Source of the DNA: Mytilus trossulus
Lineage: Eukaryota; Mollusca; Bivalvia; Mytilida; Mytilidae
Assembly: GCF_036588685.1 (NCBI RefSeq)
Contig: NC_086386.1
Span: 43,261,878-43,325,877, forward strand
DNA: 64,000 nucleotides
Reading direction: 5' to 3'
This document shows positions 50,001-62,000 of the stretch, in pieces. The notes beneath the pieces were generated by a model. It saw only the letters and a program-made list of their open reading frames with translations. It had not been told where the DNA came from and searched no databases. A program made the translations under genes and the position numbers. The stretch's first letter is position 1. The number at the start of each line of letters is the position of its first letter.

Positions 50001-53000
50001 AAATACTTTTAGTTCTCTGTATTTTCTTCTGACTATTCTTTGTTCTTATTAGTCGATGTTCCTTGTTATTTGAAAGCAAAAGTTACGAATTTGCCGGTGA
50101 CGATTATTTATAAATCAGTCAGTGTTATGCACTTTGGAAGCGTAAGTAACGTGAGAAACGACACAAAAATACGGTTGTATAATCATGATAATCTTTGAAA
50201 TTTATTAATTTCAATTTTTTTTCTAGGGAAGAGTAGCATACAGTTGTATGTTGATAAAAATAATGGCATCTTTAGATGTAGTTACAACTTTTCTTACAGT
50301 AATCATGGTAATTCATAATTTTATCACTTTTCTATAGTTATAGGAAACGAGCCCAATAGCAAATTATGGTCCATATAACAAGTCAAAAAGGGTACAACAT
50401 CACCATTAAATAACTATAAAATATACAAATATAAGTTATTTCGGATAACAGATATCCTTCTTCAGTAATATCTAATATTTGTATATTTTATAGTTATTTA
50501 ATGGTGATGTTGTACCCTTTTTGACTTGTTATATATTATATTTTGTAGTGTACATAATCATATTACATGATCCATCGCCCTGTAAGATTGAATGTTGACT
50601 ATTTATTCGGTCATTTTATATATATATTTTCGGTCATTTTATATATGCACACGTATAAAAATTGCGGTTTTTATCCAACGCAGTCATAGGTTTGAACGTA
50701 GTTTTCAATTTAGACTCGTTTATATTTTTTGTTTGGGCATGTATCATATTTTCCCTCCGGTTTATATGATCCGTTCATCCTATATATTGACTCTTAAAAT
50801 TCAAGAGTTAATCTAAAAATGAGGGTACTTTCTCTAAAAATGAGGGTGCTTTTTATATGGCCTTCCAAATACCGTTTCGATCCCTAACATCACTGAAGAG
50901 ACATTTATTGTCGAAATCCGGATATGGTGTACTAAAGAAATATTGACACCGAATGTTTGTGGCACAACATCCTGTCCACAAGTTAACAATTTTTTTTTTC
51001 TGTGACGTATTAAATTTATAATAAGATCCATTTTGTTACAACCTGTGATCAATTTTATTTGGCAATCGCCAATGGCAGTCAGCAGGGTTAAAGAACATCA
51101 GTTGTTCGACCTGTTAGTCGAATGCGTTTTGTTTAAATATACTTTTTCACTCTTTTGGTCTTTTGGAAAATGTTGTTTGTGCTGTTTTTAGACCCTTCTA
51201 CAACGAAATTTGTTTGACATGCACACGTATAAAAATTGCGGTTTTTATCCAATGCAGTCATAGGTTTGAACGTAGTTTTCAATTTAGACTCGTTTATATA
51301 TATATATATATATACAACTCGTCTAAACATCAACCCAACAATGTTAGATCTGTAAATTTGCTTTCGCAAATTTTTGGTTCTTCCCTCGCCGGGATTCGAA
51401 CCCATGCTACTGTGATATCGTGACACCAAATCGCCTGCACTATACACATATAGCAATAAGGTGTATTGAATAAGATTTTAAATATTGTACATGTGTATTA
51501 CTATTTTTACTGAGGGTGGTAAAGTGTTATTTCATGCAATTTTTTCAGCCTTTTATTTCTCATTATGTCCTGTTTGGCCTGATTTGAGTGCTACATGTAC
51601 AGGTTTCCCCTTAAATTTGTTTTCCATGTTTTGTATCTGTGCAATTAATTTCTTGTGCATGCTTGTCCATAATTTTGATGAAAATAAACCAGGAATAATC
51701 CAGAGTCAGTGGTGTTATAATACCTTCTGAAACTTGCGTAATCTAATAGAATTTGATGAACAGTGAAACCTGACCAAACCGAATCCTGTATAAACCAAAC
51801 ATGTTCGTAAGCACCGTCATATAAAATTATGTGAGTTGTGAACTTGATTTAACTGAACATTGTCCAAAATTGAACACAATCTTAAGTCCTGTAAAGTTTC
51901 GGTTTAAACAGGTTTCACTGTATATTGACTTTGTTTTCATTCTCCTGACTTTTGCAATTACAAAGTATAATATGTATGGTAAAATTAATATGAATATTTA
52001 CAGTTTTTCAAAAAAATGTCTTTTCTTGTGCTTTGTTTTTCCAGATTTGTTTTTTTTTGTCTTTTTTTTTTTTATTATTTCATGTGTTTCTGTGTTCTGA
52101 CAATAACCCCTTTACCACCTCCTTATGATTGACTTCTGTTGACAAAGAAACGGCAATTCAAAAAACATTTAGGATGTCAGTACTGTTGTTAGTGGTTTTG
52201 ATTACACATCATTTCAATCAAAACATTATCTACATGTATGCACTGTTTGGAGTGGACCAGTTAAAAATTCTGAATAAACCACAAATGTTGTAGCTCCATA
52301 AGGTGGGTAGGTCAACCAGCCTCTCCCCAAAAACACCCGCTTGTAATCATTTATATCTTTGAACATGTTACATGAAAATGAAGAAGATTATTACAGAAAC
52401 ATGAATATAATTGACTTGGTATTGTTATCAGAGATCATCAGATACTGAAATCTGACTGATTGATGAGATGAGTTTTCTCTGAGAACTTATTTTGTGTGCC
52501 GTAAAAACATGTTGAATTAGCACTAGCACGATGACTACTAAACTCATTAAAAAATGATTTCAGAATTTATTTTTATTGTTAAGAGCTCTGTCAATTAAAA
52601 TTCAGAATGGAAATGGGGAATATGTCAAAGAGACAACAACCCAACCTTAGCATGCTTAGAGTAGAAAACAGTTTAAGGCCACCAATGGGTCTGCAATACA
52701 GCAAATAAATCCTGCATCCAGAGGTCCCTAATCGAAAATAAATGAAGACCTGTTGGTAACCTTATGCTGTTGTCTGCTCTGTGGAAGGGTTGTTGTCTCT
52801 TTAGTATATTCCCCATTTTCATTCTCAATTTTATTCAGTGATACTGTGGATTCATTATTATTTGTTTGATACCAATTTTTAAACCCACAAAATTGAATGT
52901 TTAACGAATGGCAGTCAAATTTCCCATAGGCTTGTATGTAGACTTCAGCAAAACCATGAAATAAAATATCCATGAACATGTAAGTTTTCCACTTTCCTCC

Positions 53001-56000
53001 ATAATGACGCCTGTGTAGTTCCTCAGTTGAAACGTCCTGCTTACGAAAAATCTTTTTCAAACTTTACAAATTTATATCTAATATAATAAGGATATTCATG
53101 AGAATATATATATATATCTGACTGGAATTTCATTGATGTAATATTCTTTTTGGCAATGCAACTTTAACCTGATGATTTTTTTTTAATTGAAAAAATCCTA
53201 TGCGAATCAAGTATGTAAAAAAAAAACAATGGAGGAAAGGGTTAATCTAAGAAATTTGGTACACACGAAATAAATTAATCCACAGTAATGGAAGTCATAC
53301 TAAACTCTGAAATATTTAAACGAAATAAATGAATCCACAGTAATCAGGTAATGGACGTCATACTAAACTCTGAAATAATTAAATGAACTAAAATTTAAAA
53401 TCTTGCATGTCTTTAAGACTATCAAAGGCTAGACTTTTTTCCATTCTGAATTTTAACTTTTATATGTTTGAATTGTAAAAATGCATTAATGTTTATGTTA
53501 TTTTTCAGGCTCAAAATATTGTTCCCTCTATCAGTGCTGTAACAGGTATCACACCTGGGGCCTATGTATGGCGGATATGCATAGCTATACACTGTACACC
53601 AAGATTTGCAGTTGGATTTGTCCATTACAATCATTATAAAAAGAGAGCTGAATCTATAAGTGAAAAATACAGAGGGCTTTACTTGAAGCTAATTAGCCTT
53701 AATTTCTGGATTTACCAAATAGAAAATTCATGTTTGGTAGCTGTCACCTATATTTCCAATAAGGAAAATTATCGTAAGTCTATTGAAATGATTCTTTGAA
53801 AACAGGTACACTGTATGATTAGGTTTTGTGATGAGTGCATATGTAATTTATCGGTTTGAAATAATTACAGCCAGTGATGGACATCCATAATTTTTCAAGT
53901 TGTGAGGATTGTTTTCAAACCACTGGAAATCAACCCTAACAAAGTGACAATAATGGATGTATTTGTATAATGTTGAATCCTGTCAGGTAAAATGGGGGGG
54001 TATGAGGTGTCCTGATCCTGAAATCCCGGGCTTTAAAACACCAGATCCCGAAAACCCGGCCTTAAAATTGCGAAATCCTGAAGTCCCGAAATTCGAATAA
54101 AGAATTCCCCGGATCACGAAATGGTATAAATCCTGAAATCCCTAGCTTAAAAACACCCGTTCCGGAGTCCTAATAAAGGTCCTATCCCCCCTCTAATAAT
54201 ATGATTGAGTGCCTACTGCTAAGGATTGTTTTTAACAGTTCATGGTCAGTTTATTCAATATTATCAACTTTTGTCACACTGAAGCCATGATTAAAGTAAG
54301 TTTTACAGTATTCATCAATAAAGACAACTTTTGGCTCTATTTCAAATCCTTTGTGTCTAATTAATCTCCGTTTAAACTGCTATAAATATATACACTTATG
54401 TCAATAATATTTTAAATATTATAATAAATACCTGTACATTTCCTGCAGGTCAAGTGGTCTGTAATCCTTAGTTCAATCAACCTTAAACATCCTTAAAATA
54501 ACAGATTTTCATATTACCGTATTCAATGTAAAATCTATTTCACTTTAAAGAACTCTTGAAGCTTTTCCCACCATCATTGAATCAAAGCGCGAAAGCGCTG
54601 TAAAGGCAGTTAATTACAGGTTGTGTGTATTTCTAGTCCAGTTATATCATTATCTTCCATAGAACCGAGGTGGTTTGTAGAATTTAAGATTTAGAGTTCT
54701 TTTGTACCTTAGTTCACCTATACATGTATCTATAGTCTACTGATTACAGTATATTTTCTGTGCCTCGCCATGAAATGCATTTTTAGCCATGGCCTTGTCA
54801 GTTTGCTTTAAATTTATGAGTTTGACTGTCCATTTAGTGTCTTTCGTCCCTCTTCTTTAGACATATAAGAACTTTTCCTTTTTAATATAAATAGACTGTT
54901 TTTAATTATTGATTGTCTTCGCATATTCTATGACTCCCATAAAAAAATAGTTCACAAAGATTGACTAGTCTCTGTACTGTGTGTATAGCAAGAACATCAA
55001 GTAACATAATGGTAAATGTACATAGTAACATGTCAACTTTTTTGATGACCATACCTGCCAACTGTCAATATTTGCAGAGTTTTTCCCCCATCGAGCTCGA
55101 GGCTCCCAAATGGAAATTTTGTAAGAGCAATTTTGTCGACTATTTAAAGAAAACAATTAATTTAACAATGGCTATAAGCTTGTTAATGCAAGAAGAAGCC
55201 AAAAACCACATTAGAATATATTTGAAGGGAATCCATGACAATCGCCCCATTAGCAAATAGCCCCACTTTTTCACTAACTCGCCCCACTTTAAAAAAAAAA
55301 CTGCCCCAACCTGGATTACCAAATCGCCCCACTTGTGAACTGTGTTATATCCCGTTAATATTACTCCTGCCAACTCGCCCCACCTAATAGAAAACGATAA
55401 TATCTAGATAAATATATTATTAACCAGGAAGAATTTAGTAATGCCAACTCGCCCCACTTATGTAAAAAGATGTTATCCCATTGTATATAAGTTAAATTCT
55501 GTTAATATAACTCTTGCCAACTGGTCCCACCTAATGGAAATCGGTGAAATCTAGATAAATATATTATTAACCAGGATGAATTTAGTAATGCCAACTCGCC
55601 CCACGTATGGAAAAAGATGTTATCCCATTGAATATAAGTTCAATTCCTTATATTGCATTATGATACAATTAACAGGTTTCTTTTCAATTGTTATGCAAAT
55701 AACTAAGCTTCAAAACTTACATTTATTCTTCAGTATATATCAATAATAGTAATTAAATTAATTTTCGGTATGTTTGTATTCTGTGTAGATTAGTTTTCAT
55801 TAAAGTGGTGCGAGTTTTTATTTTGAATTATATATATATATATATTAACCTAAAAATTACCGTTTTTTTATAAGTAGGGCGAGTTGGCAGGAGTAATATT
55901 AAACAGGGTTCTCGCTAAGGCGAGTCCATGAGTCCTGGACTCAACAAAATCTGTCTGGACTCACCATATTCAAAACTGGTGAGTCCACAAATACATCAAT

Positions 56001-59000
56001 ATTGAAATATTTTGTATAAACTGAACACAGTTACTATGACTCACCGTGGCCAAAAATGACGAGTCCCTGGACTCGCCTTCAAAAATCCTTAGTGAGAACC
56101 CTGATTTAAAATGATTTAACCAATTTCACATGTGGGGCGAGTTGGCAGGAGTAATATTAAACATGATTTAACCAATTTCACATGTGGGGTGATTTGATAA
56201 ATCAGTTTGTGGTGTTTTTTTAAAAAGTGGGCCGATTAGCCAGTGGGGCGACTTGTCCTGCTTCCATTTGAAGGCCCCCTTGAAGGTTTTGTATGACTAT
56301 ATGAACCATCTTTCACGTAAAACACCCATGTGCATTTTGAAAAGTTGGCAGATATGTTTCTTACTCCAGGCAAAATCTACCGGTATGAATGAAATAGAAG
56401 TTTTCAATTAAGGCTCTGTGGCCATAACAGCTGTCTCATTAGCATTTTAACCACTTCCCATATTTGCAATTAAAACAATAGAAGAAAATTATTCAACGCA
56501 AAAACAAAACTTACTTGTAAATATGAAATTCTCTTTACGGTATGAGTTTTTCTCCTTGTTTGAGATTGTACAGTAGTACCTGTAACTGCTTATACCTATT
56601 TCTTATTCACTTTTGCTTGATAAACTCACTAAATATCATATACATTGTACCACATCTCCTTATTTTTATATGCATTCCAATAACATGAACAATTGTAATT
56701 CAATTCTATATACCAAAGCAAAATGAACTGCACCACTTTCATTCACTAGTATGCATCTTTTGGCAAAATACAAGACTTTGTTCTTAGATGACACAATTAA
56801 TATAATATATATTTATTGATAAAAAAATAAAATTTGGTATACAACTCTTTAACGGTATAAAAAAAAGCACAGCTGTGTCATAAATTGTGAAATTTGTGCT
56901 GAAAACATAGACATTGATGGTATTTGAGTAATTCCATATGTGAAGCTCAACATTAGCTCGTCAGTTGGTGGTGGACAGTTATAGTTCCTTTCTGCAGGCT
57001 AGGATGAATGACTTTTCAGGAAAACCAATTTCACAAATCAAAACTTTCCTCTAGCATGTCTAGATTTCTCCTACAATATTCATCCAGTTTAGTTCTTTCG
57101 TTTTAATTGGACACCGTCCTGATTTTTAATTTTGCAAACCATTCAGTCTCTTGCTTGCAAATGGTGCATGAAAATAGGATGGGTATGGCAGTAGACAAGT
57201 CTCTTTAAAGTGGGGTTGTGCCCTGAAAAAAAGTTTCATAACTTAAGTTTAATTGAAACTTGTGCAACACATATACCTTAATAACTATATAACATAGAAG
57301 AGAGCATCATTCGTGTCCATGTTTTGTTCCTGTTTACATTGTCATTGATATTTTTTCAGAAAGCCTGAGGCATAGCTCATGAATTCCTGTCATTAGACAT
57401 TACATCCTAAATTAACATAATTACTGCTAGAATGATTATCAGTATGATATACGTACACTATCATTGTACAGCCCAAGTCTTCAGTATATATAATTGTTGC
57501 ATTCATCCACTCCTGTGTTCAGTCGTTCAAAAATTTCTGAACATCAACAAATGAACTTTAATAACAACAAGAGAACACTAGAAAAGATACGTACATACAA
57601 CCCGTGTTTAAGTGTATTTGAAAGAGAAATAAACCTGGTTAAACGATTTTAAAAGGAGAAATATATCTGGTTAAACGATGTATAAAGGAGGAAATATTGT
57701 AGATATTGCATAACGATGCGTTCTACCTAATAGCACGTGGATATGTGTTTACATATTTAGACTTGACCCATTATGACCCGTACCTTGTAGGTCACCGCCG
57801 TCGTTTAAACACTTGACTACAGTCGTGTATAAGCTAGACAATAAAAAGCTTAAGCCTGTACTATTTGTGTGAAGTAAATGTGTTTGTTCTGTTTTAAATT
57901 GTTTTACCTGATAGCAAGAACGTATATCTATCCGTTTCCTTCTCAATTCACTTTGTCAAATTCTTTGAGCTTCTTCAAAACATACGTATTACTGCGCCGG
58001 AAGTGAAAAAAATATGAGAAATCCTCGTAAAATAATGCTATTTTCAATTTTGTGGAATCCATTTTGTTATATTAATTATACAAAGATAAAAAAAGTTACG
58101 ATTAATTATGAATTTGCATATCATTATACGGAACGTTTATGGACTATTTTTTAAGTCGGTCATTTTGGCGGTAAATCATGTACACATACACACGTAGATT
58201 GGCTGGTACCCGATTGTAATGTTACACATCAAATATATCAAATAGCTAATACCCGGAACGTAGTACCGGGAACCAGGATAATACGTAGATAACATACATA
58301 ACTAATACGCTTTACGGTTTCTCGTTCATAAACCGAATTCCGATTTGAATTATAGAAGATTACATTTTAATCATGTTCAGTCGACTTTTCATTATTATAT
58401 CAACGTCTGAACTAATTAAAGAATCTTTAGATGTCAGATAACACTTGAAATTGACCCGACCTCTTTCCACACGGAATATACAACTATTGATAGTTTGTAG
58501 TCAGGTTGACTGCTTATAATGCAAAATACACACTAATAACAAGTTCTATAAAACGAATAATACACACTGATCGTTTCTTTAGTCCCCAATGTAAATGAAA
58601 GAAACAAAAACCATATCATACCATAAAAAGAAGAGGAGAAATTCGAACATTTCCGGATCTATTTCTGACCAAAAGACCCCCAGCATGGATTGCGTATGAA
58701 AAGATGAACCTCATGACTTAAAAGTCAGGCCTTAAAGCACTGCCTTTAAAAAAATCACTTGTACAGCTCTTTGTAATGATGATGTATTAGATTTAGCTCT
58801 TCAGTTATGAAAATTACTTATATATAAAAATGTGGGGTATGTGTCGATGAAACAGGAACAAAACAACCTAAAAAAACACAAAAAAACGAAATCTACATGT
58901 ACCTATTAGGGACGACATCAAAAAAGTGTAATTTGTTAGTTGTAGTTGCAGAAAGTCAAATGTAGTGAAATGTAAAATTAAATGTTTTTTACATTAATTA

Positions 59001-62000
59001 AAAAAAATTACCCCATCATGCTATAAATAATTCTATTTTCAGCTGATCACAAGAAGATAATTGTAGTAGAACATTTTATTTCAGCTGTTCACGAGAAGAT
59101 ATTTGTAGTGTTTATGATCAGCTGTTGTTGTTACATGTTATTGAACACAATAATCTTCAAATGGTCAAGGTCAAATCCAATGACAGAAAGGGTAAGTAAG
59201 GTCTAGTCCAATGACAGAAAGGGTAAATAAGGTCTAGTCCAATGACAGAAAGGGTAAGTAAGGTCTAGTCCAATGACAGAAAGGGTAAATAAGGTCTAGT
59301 CCAATGACAGAAAGGGTAATTAAGTAAGGTCTAGTCCAATGACAGAAAGAGTAAGTAAGGTCTAGTCCAATGACAGAAAGGGTAAGTAAGGTCTAGTCCA
59401 ATGACAGAAAGGGTAAGTAAGGTCTAGTCCAATGACAGAAAGGGTAAGTATGGCTGAGTGTGAAAAACATGATGATACATCTTTAATAAAATTAAGAATG
59501 GAAATGGGGAATATATCAAAAAGACAACAACTTGACCAAAGAGCAGACAACTGTCAAAGGCCACCAATGGGTCTTCAACACAACTAGAAAATCCCACACC
59601 AACAGGTATTCCTCAGCTGATCCCTTTTAAAATAAAAATGTGTACTAGTTCAGTGAAAATGTACATTTTGTAGGTCATAATAAACTGCAAAACATATAAT
59701 AAACTAAAATTAAAAATGGATATATTTGATAAATATTAAAACTGTGAAGTTGAGAGTAATATTTATATTTTGATATCTTCAGTGAAGGTTCTTCACACCT
59801 TTTTTTTAGTATCAGGTCAATTTTAGATGACATCAGCTGTCTATCAATGAATTGATTGATTTTTGCTTGCTCTTCATCCTCTTTTATTGATTGAAGAATA
59901 AAGAATAGCATATTAAGGAGGAGCATGGAACGAAGTTACATTTGACCATAGATGACACACAAATTTGTATTTTAGATTGCATTTGGTAATATTTGAGTTG
60001 CATAAAAAAATTTATGAGCCCATCACTATATATTGAAGCAGAATGTAAAATAATCTACACAATTGAAAAATAGATAAAATGTTCAGACCAAATTTTAGAG
60101 ACTGTAGCTAGGCAACACCTGACTTTTTCAGACACAACATATATCTGTGTTCACACTTTAATTACAGAACTATTTTCTTACAATATATAGAAGTTTAAGT
60201 GGGAGTCAGGGGCGGATGCAGGAATTTTAGAAAGGGGGGGGGGGGGGTGCTAACCCAGGGCAAAGGGGGGGGTGCAAAACATATGTCCCGATACAAATGC
60301 ATTGATCGGCAAAAATAAAGGGGCCCCAAAAATAAAGGGGCCCCAGAACCCCCCCTCTGGATCCGCCACTGGGAGTTGTTTTTATGCCCCACCTACAATA
60401 CCACCTACGATAGTAGAGGGGCATTATGTTTTCTGGTCTGTGGCTCCGTCCTTTCCTTCATTCGTTCGTCTGTGCGTCTGTTCAGATTAAAGTTTTTGGT
60501 TAAGGTAGTTTTTGATGAAGCTGAAGTCCAATCAACTTGAAACTTAGTACACTTGTTGCTTATGGTATGATCTTTCTTATTATAAAGCCAAATCAGACCT
60601 TTGACCCCAATTTCACGATCCACTGAACATAGAAAATGAAAGTGGGAGTTTCAGGTTAAAGTTTTTGGTCAAGGTAGTTTTTGATGAAGCTGAAGTCCAA
60701 TCAACTTGAAACTTAGTACACTTGTTGCTTATGATATGATCTTTCTAATTTTTTCAAAGCCAAATTAGACTTTTGACACCAATTTCAATTTTCACTAAAC
60801 ATAGAAAATGAAAGTGGAAGTTTCAGGTTAAATTTTTTGGTCAAGGTAGTTTTTGATGAAATTGAAGTCCAATCAACTTGAAACTGAGTACAAATGTTCC
60901 CTATAGTATACAATCTTTCTAATTTTAATGCCAAATTAGATTATTACCGATTTTCACGGTCCATGGAACATGGAAAAGGATAGTATGAGTGGGGCATCCA
61001 TGTACTTTGGACACATTCTTGTTTTTTTATGCCACACCTACAATAGTAGAGGGGCATTATGTTTTCTGGTCTGTGCGTCCTTTCATTTGTCCGTCCGTTC
61101 GTCTGTCCCGCTTCTGGTTAAAGTTTTTGGTCAAGTTTGTTTTTGATGAAGCCAAAGTCCAATCAACTTGAAACTTAGTACACATGTGCTTTATGATATG
61201 ATCTTTTTTATTTTAAAGCCAAATTAGACTTTTGCCCTCAATTTTATGGTTCACTGAAGTTTGACTGAACATAGAAAATGAAAGTGTGAGTTTCAAGTCA
61301 AAGTTTTTGGTCAAGGTAGTTTTTGATGAAGTTGGAAGTCCAATCGACTTTAATGCCAAATAAGATTTTTTTCCAATTTCACGGTCCATTGAAAACGGAA
61401 AATGATTGTGCGAGTGGGGCAACCGTGTACTTTGGACACATTCTTGTTTTGCTTCTAAGCAGACACCTTATATCTAAGACGTGTTCACTGTTCACCCTAT
61501 TAATTGATAGGAGCTATTTTCCTACAAGATAAAGAAGTTCATGTAGGTATTTTCCTACAAGATAAAGAAGTTCATTTAGGAGGTGATACATTTGCTTTAT
61601 AGCAGACATAACATATATCTGTGTCCACACTTTTAATTTCCAGGAACTATTCTCCTACAAGATAAAGAAGTATATGTGGGTGTTGATTATGGTATCTACA
61701 GCTGGTTTGATCTATAGTTTTATACTACACAGGTTCTATTGTGTACCATTTGGTATGTTATAATTATTTCTTATTTTGTATTGTTCAAATTATTAATTGA
61801 TTTATTCCATTGATGATTTTGGCTTTGAGCATTACTGAAAAGACATAATTATCAAAATGTATATCTGACACATAAAAACATTGGTACGGGACTCTACAGT
61901 AAATGATTTTTTTTTAAATATTGGATTGTATGATCGCCACTGAGACAACTCTCCATTAGAGACCTAATGACAAAGAAATTAACAACCATAGGTCACCATA

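Noticed and set aside
51831..52100. 89-codon + ORF with a Phe-rich end
   Set aside because: It ends in T-homopolymer sequence in a PGAP2 intron, with no homology or splice support.
59176..59453. Regularly spaced repeats considered as a CRISPR array
   Set aside because: There are no unique spacers: the whole 31-bp unit repeats, it overlaps a coding exon end, and the genome is eukaryotic.
60195..60424. Proline-rich minus-strand ORFs
   Set aside because: They are produced by G-runs inside the CAGTGGCGGATCC-type MITE.
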